Shown: positions 58,994 to 64,000 of the stretch, piece by piece
Layout of the letters: the number at the start of each line of letters is the position of its first letter
How positions within the stretch are numbered: position 1 is the stretch's first letter
Origin: Selaginella tamariscina
Taxonomy: Eukaryota; Streptophyta; Lycopodiopsida; Selaginellales; Selaginellaceae
DNA length: 64,000 bases
Assembly (NCBI GenBank): GCA_003024785.1
Contig: PUQB01000531.1
Location: forward strand, 110,017 to 174,016
Direction: 5' to 3'
Translations under genes and position numbers: made by a program
The notes under the pieces: model-generated
What the model was told of the DNA's origin: nothing
Databases searched by the model: none
What the model saw: only the letters and a program-made list of their open reading frames with translations

Positions 58994-59199
58994 TGTAAGA
59001 TACTGTATATTAGTAACGTACCGTATATACGCATGTGTATATACACACATGCGTAGTGACACATGGGTGGTGATCTGGCCCCCATGTGTCAGCGCCACGT
59101 GTCGCATGTGTGCCACGTGGCAGGAGACCTCCTGTATATAAGCAGGGTTTTTTGTAAACTAATATATCAGACATTTTTCATTTAATATATCCTCTTTCA
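58994..59199 (+). repeat. Gypsy-2 3' LTR
   Basis: Differs from the 5' LTR at roughly ten positions and small indels, so the insertion is not recent. The 20-bp palindrome of the other LTR has one substitution here; the full G-box at about 59,110-59,121 is unchanged. Confidence 0.92.
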
Positions 59200-59770
59200 A
59201 CATATATACATATTTGCACACAAAATATGTGTTATTGGGATTAGTTAATAATAATAAATTAATTAGTAAAATTAAAAGAAGATTAATAAAAAACGATTGT
59301 AAATGTTAAGACTAGTTAATAATTAAAATACTAATTAATTAAAAATACATTTTTTTGTTGTACTTAAGGCTCAAATCATATAATTATGTGTAAACAAGAA
59401 TATACTAGGAATATTAGGGTCCCTAGCTCATGTAATGTCATTGCACCATCTCCAGATGAAAATCTACATATTTATCATTGATTTCATGAAGGTTTTGTTT
59501 TTTACATGAATTTTTTGTATTTTAAGGTTAAAAATCTTTAGCAGCTTTTTGAAATTTGCATCTTTAGTTGGGGTTTCATGAAAATATCTTGTCTTCATCT
59601 GGAGAAATATTCACGACCATCAAGTTTAAGAATGTTTTAATATAAAGAAAAAATAAAAAAAAAACTTTAACTTTTCATTGTTACTTTTATTCTATTGAGT
59701 TCTATTTTTAAGAAATATTAATTAATTAAAAAATTGTTATTTTCATTTCACTATGACTTTTAGGGACAAA
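59200..59770. other. AT-rich, similar to 42,700-43,300
   Basis: Words such as ATACTAGGAATATT (59,403 and 42,880) and AGAAATATTAATTAATTA (59,710 and 43,215) occur in the same order as in the region beside the truncated F-box copy. The duplication therefore includes the 3' flank of the gene. No gene is seen. Confidence 0.6.
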
Positions 59771-60828
59771 TTAAACTCGGAGTGAAGAAATGCCACTCGA
59801 CATGTTTCCCTCTTGTAGTAAAGCTTTCAAAGTTATGGGAGGTGTTATCCATTTAGAATTGAGAATATCATAAGCTTTGGTATACTTCTTTCCTAATGCA
59901 AAAGACCAAAGTATATAATCCCCTACAAGTTGACTGCTTGATCTAAAATATGAAATTGAAAACCTGTCCTTAGCATCCTTGTGCAAACTCTTAGAAGATA
60001 CAAGTTCCAACATGTTTGTTTGCAAATCCATTTCCCATATTTGTAATGTACCAATGATATGCCTAGTCATGATGTATCTTCCATTATAGCCGAAAACAGC
60101 AAATTAGAACAATTTCACTAGTATAAGAAGTTCTGGTATAGGTATACCACACCATGCACGGAGTCCCTTGTATTTATCAAAACGTTGTTCTTGATGAACA
60201 CATAAGCGCTAGCAAGGGGCATATATAGATCAAACTTATAATTAGGGTGAGAGTTTAAGGGCGGACTCGTTTCCCATTTACCAGTTTGAGAATCATATAT
60301 ATGAAAGTACATTTGAGAATAATCACACACTGATTCACACAAGATACCAACCTTGTAACCATTATAATTAGCCTCATGAAGAAAGTGATAATAGTTGGAT
60401 ACGATTGAGACTGATGCAGAATAGGGAGGTGTTTCCAAATGTTTAGAACCGGATTTCCCACAACCAACTCAACTTTATAATGGTTTATCTTTAATAACTG
60501 AATGCACACCAAACCCATTGAACGATGTTACAAATCTAAATCTACTAAAGGGGCAATTAGGTATCCTCCAAGATTTTAAATTATCATGATCTATGTACCA
60601 TAATAAAGATCCCTTAGCCTCCACAGCCCATATCTCTTTGTGTCTTTGCCATACCTCTGTAAATTCTATTGACAGGATGACTGCATGCCACTCCTTACAA
60701 ACATGTCTTGCTCTAAATAAAGACTTAGGATCAAGGAGACTAAGTATAACCAAGACGAGATTTGTTCCATAGAGTGCATCAAATGTCCCACAACAACCTG
60801 GGCCATTCCCTAGTGAATCCATTCGCAA
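59771..60828 (-). pseudogene. F-box protein gene, frameshifted
   Basis: The ATG at 60,828 opens a 117-codon frame with an F-box, LVLVILSLLDPKSLFRARHV followed by CKEWHAVILSIEF (about residues 25-58). This is the domain that binds SKP1 in SCF ubiquitin ligases. The downstream part continues in other frames: LETPPYSASVSIVSNYYHFL (near 60,440), a kelch-like YDSQTGKWETSPPL (near 60,290), then FGYNGRYIMTRHIIGTLQIW (near 60,090) to a stop at 59,771. This is the size and layout of a single-exon plant F-box/kelch-type protein of about 350 residues. Frame changes near 60,480 and 60,100 suggest a pseudogene. Confidence 0.72.
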
Positions 60829-62700
60829 TAAGAAATCAAAATACTAAAGAAGGGAAATGAAATGAAAGTAGGATAGTTTAGGTTTTTAAGGTTAACATGT
60901 GGCTCTACGTTCTCACGTGGTACGTGTGACATTGCGTGAATCCTCTCATGTATTGTTCACAATCTAAGGTATCTCTTGTAGGTTTTATGCTTAGCTCTAT
61001 TTATTCTAGTTTGATTAAATAGATTCCCATAGCAAAATGTTATGATCAATAATGAACATATGTAGCAGCATAATTATTCTATTCCTGTGCCTTATAATTG
61101 CTATGTGGTGGAACATGGTTACAGCTTTTGCCTTAGGTATGCAAGCTAGAATGGGAAAATGACAATGCCAGAGCTAACTGGGCAAGAAATGTTATGGTCA
61201 ACTACTAGGGCAATTTCAAGTACCCATAATACCTAATTGTGACAAAAGCTTATATCCATGGGATATGTGTGTGTTTGTGTGATACAATCATTCAAACGTG
61301 TGCATGTGTTGTGTGTTTGTATAGACAAGAGCTACAACCATGCTCATGCCTCAACTAAAGCTTCGATATTATTCACTCAAATGGATAACACTTTCTATAA
61401 GTCTGAAAATCTTAGTACAAGAGAAATGTGTCACCAAAAGATATTAGGTTTTTTTGTGATTAATAATATTTCTTAAGAAAATTAACTCAATCCACATTTA
61501 CAAATCATGTTTCTTTGCTCTAAGTTTTAAAAGTTTCATTGTTTTTTTAATTATGATTGGTTAATTTATTAAGTGCTTAATTTATTCCATGCATATGTGC
61601 AAATTGACAACTTAGATTTAACATTTTTGACATGGTTGCACAGTTTGATTAGTCATTAATATTCTTAATGCACATCTTTACTTTAGACTATTGATTCAAA
61701 AATCAAATCAAAACATTCTTATTTTAATTTTATTTTACTTACCATTTTTTAAGTAAATGTTCATCCTCACATGGAATATCATGCATTAGAAATTCCTTAT
61801 TTGAGTTTTGAGCTACTTTCCATATAAATACGGCAATCTTTTAACAAGGTTTATAAAAGAATATTTATATATTTTAATAGATCTTGAAACTATCTTGCTT
61901 ACAGGTGTTATGGTGGTTTAAAATATAATACTTAATATAACATGGTTATTAAAAGAATATTTACATATTTTAACAGAATCTTGAGACTCTCCTGCTTATT
62001 AATGATGTGGTGGTTTAAAAATATATATATTATATTAATGAAAAAAAGAATTAGAGTTAAAGAAAGATATCAATAAAGACACAAATACATTCATATTTAA
62101 ATTTAAGTGCAATTGAATTTAAGTGAGATTAAATGCAATTGTAAGTTTATTAATTTAATTTTGTTAATTTTAAAAATATTAATTTGTACTTTAATTTGCT
62201 TGTGTGTAATTTTTTATAAATGCTTTTGAATTTATTGAATATCAAATTATTTTATTTAAATTTACAACAACTTGTTTGTGTGAGTTCTTAATGTTTTTTT
62301 TTAATTAAACATAAATAATAATGAGGGACTATATGAAATGGTCCAAAATTAATTATATATCACAATATTCTTAAAATATATTTTAAAGAACAAGATTTAG
62401 TTTGCAATTTCAAAATCTTAATATATTGATGTATATTTACATGTAAATATGCCACTATTAGCTAATTGAAACTTAAGTTATTTCTCACACATCAAATAAT
62501 CTATATATTGTTGATATTGTACTATAGCATATCAAGATTTTAAAACTATCTAATGGGCGTATTAGTTGGGAGTGGAGTAGAAATGTAAAGTTTTCACGTT
62601 TGATCATGGGTCATGGCTTATTAGTTGGGAGTGGAATAAAACTTTCTACTCAAACGTGAAGGTTTTCATGTTCGATCTTGAATACTTTACCAACTATTTG
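60829..62700. other. AT-rich intergenic, no gene seen
   Basis: A 72-codon frame at 61,258-61,476 is not convincing. Words TATATTTTAATAGATCTTG (61,867) and TATTTTAACAGAATCTTG (61,966) show a degenerate 100-bp tandem duplication, and TATTAGTTGGGAGTGGA is repeated at 62,559 and 62,619. Nothing else is recognised. Confidence 0.55.
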
Positions 62701-62703
62701 ATA

Positions 62704-64000
62704 GGTGGTCGTTGGGGACTTTGCAGGCCAGATGTGGTCCTTCTCAGGAAGCTGCAGTGGTCACCAGGACGCTGTTGAGGGCGTACAAACCCTGGGTTCA
62801 GCTGGCAAGCCGGGCCTTACCTCAGGAGTTCATCTCAGTAGAACTCCCCCTTACCTGTACACGGACCCTCGTGGCGTCCGGGTAGAGGCCATCCAATACC
62901 TTCCATTATTGGGCAGAGAGTGTTGCGGGACCAAGAGTCGGCAAGTGGGGAATTGGATATATATTGCCTGTCTGAGTACAAACTATTTTCGACAGGGGAG
63001 CAAGATATAAGACGCAGACTGATTCCTAAAGATCCCGACCCACTACCCGCCTTTCGCTTATATATGGGTATCTACCGCTAACAGGTGGCACTCTCCCACT
63101 AGTCCCCATGTGATAGAGTCCTGCCTGTCACATTTATGTGCCTCCCACGCGTGCTGTCCTTCGTACCTTGGGTAGTTGGTTCGGACGATCGATCTTCGCC
63201 CGGTTATGCCGCCGCCCTGACATCGGTCGCCATCAGTCCATACCTGAAGTACCTCCCTTATCCGGCGCTTCATCCAGTTGCTCGTCCGCGCAGGTGGGCG
63301 TCCCACCGGCTGGCCGCAATGATGGGCCACCATCAACTAGATGCCCGGACTTATTCGTTGGCACATCCTTGGGCCATGTGCCCTAGTTATTTGCCCCTTG
63401 GAGCTCTCGGTACATGGCGATCTCGCTCTCTGTTGCTGCTAGCGTGGTCTTTAATGTGTGATGGTCGCCTCTCGAAGCGCGATCACCCTTCGGAGCTTTG
63501 CCTCGACCCTGTCTGTTGCTCGGGCCCTCCCCTGCTGGAGCTGATCCTCCAGGTCCTACATCCTTTTTTGGGAGTATTGTAATTATTGTTCCTTTGCCGC
63601 AAGGAGTTGGGCCTGTAACTGGGTGTGTACCTCTAGCTCCCTGATGGTCGGGCCAAGTCCCGTCCCGGGCCGACTGGCCTGGTGGCGCTCGCTTCTGGTT
63701 TCCTGAGTAGGGGTCCCATTTGGCTGGCTATAGGTGTGGTCATGGTTTTGGAGAGTTGAGTCTTGTCAGTAATTCCCCTTCTGATCGCCGTCATTCTACT
63801 TGTGCCTCATCGACTCCCCACACCTTTGTTCTAATCGAGCTTGCATTCCTGTATTTGTTGTTCCCTTCTGGTTATGACCCGGCTGCGGGCGTGCTGTCAT
63901 CATTGAGTAGCCCTAGGAGAGTTTCGCACTCACTGTACAACCACTGGAAGCCGCTCTCTTTTCGCTCCAGCTTTCCCAGCGTCCTTCATTCTCTTCATTG
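62704..64000 (-). repeat. Second copy of the gypsy-derivative repeat, cut by the window end
   Basis: From GTGGTCGTTGGGGACT the sequence follows 23,024 onwards in the same order: RT relic, GACAGGGGAGCAAGATA word, TATA region (CATATATAAG on the minus strand, near 63,060), CGGACTTATTCGTTGGCAC near 63,345, then the coiled-coil coding relic to the end of the window (compare 23,780-24,400). Its left end is sharp at about 62,704. Confidence 0.75.

Larger units (their letters stand above)
54281..59199 (+). mobile_element. Ty3/gypsy LTR retrotransposon (Gypsy-2), nearly complete
   Basis: LTRs lie at 54,281-54,482 (202 bp) and 58,994-59,199 (206 bp), beginning TGTAAGATACTG and ending TTTCA. A polypurine tract (CAGAGGGGAGGATAA) precedes the 3' LTR. 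Flanks are ACACT on the left and ACATA on the right, an imperfect 5-bp duplication. The internal region of about 4.5 kb has gag, protease, RT, RNase H and integrase in order, with frame breaks mainly in gag and early RT. The sequence after the 5' LTR is TTGGTGGAGAAG, not the Met primer site. Confidence 0.92.

Noticed and set aside
61258..61476. 72-codon open frame
   Set aside because: The start is in a TG-repeat and the composition is that of the surrounding intergenic DNA.

Overview
The window is nuclear DNA from a land plant. It contains plant-type telomere motifs (TTTAGGG), a pentatricopeptide-repeat (PPR) gene, a tropinone-reductase-like dehydrogenase with short AT-rich introns, an F-box gene, and Ty1/copia and Ty3/gypsy retrotransposons, one with the usual plant initiator-tRNA-Met primer site. 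The MPERNVVSW-style PPR repeats, a Crinkler/RHS-like NTPase, a DUF7869-type DDE-like gene and a transposon-borne ParB/DNA-methyltransferase gene point to a non-seed plant, perhaps a lycophyte such as Selaginella. That last step is an inference with low confidence. No clearly intact host gene was found; nearly everything is transposon-derived or broken.

Layout. 0-4.2 kb: arrays of an 18-bp palindrome, TG/TA microsatellites, interstitial telomere repeats and AT-rich inverted/direct repeats. 4.3-7.4 kb: a decayed DUF7869-like gene. 7.9-8.4 kb: a gypsy gag relic. 9.1-10.4 kb: a five-exon SDR gene with a one-base lesion. 10.5-13.9 kb: gypsy integrase relics and tandem arrays. 13.96-22.40 kb: a gypsy element on the plus strand, itself split by a 2.9-kb CACTA-like element in its 5' LTR and nested in an older minus-strand gypsy element. 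22.4-30.1 kb: decayed minus-strand gypsy sequence (RT/RNase H, coiled-coil, protease, gag). 30.4-32.1 kb: Crinkler/RHS-like gene. 33.77-33.93 kb: two back-to-back long palindromes. 34.6-39.3 kb: a PPR gene interrupted by a copia element with short LTRs that lacks the RT core. 39.3-44.5 kb: AT-rich DNA with an F-box relic. 54.28-59.20 kb: a second gypsy element. 59.8-60.8 kb: F-box gene. 62.7-64 kb: a second copy of a repeat also present at 23-24.5 kb.

The most notable object is an 8,367-bp Mutator-like (MULE) transposon at 44,523-52,889. It has an exact 9-bp target duplication (TTAAGGATA), GC-rich terminal inverted repeats and two divergent genes. The left gene is a DDE transposase with a WRKY/GCM-like zinc module and a SWIM finger. 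The right gene encodes a ParB-like domain followed by a beta-class DNA amino-methyltransferase, an architecture familiar from phages and bacteria. Between them lies a promoter region in which a 5' non-coding exon, with its flanking splice signals, seems to have been copied in tandem about seven times. A DNA-modifying cargo gene could help the element mark its own DNA or resist host silencing; that is inference. The methyltransferase reading frame is broken in this copy.
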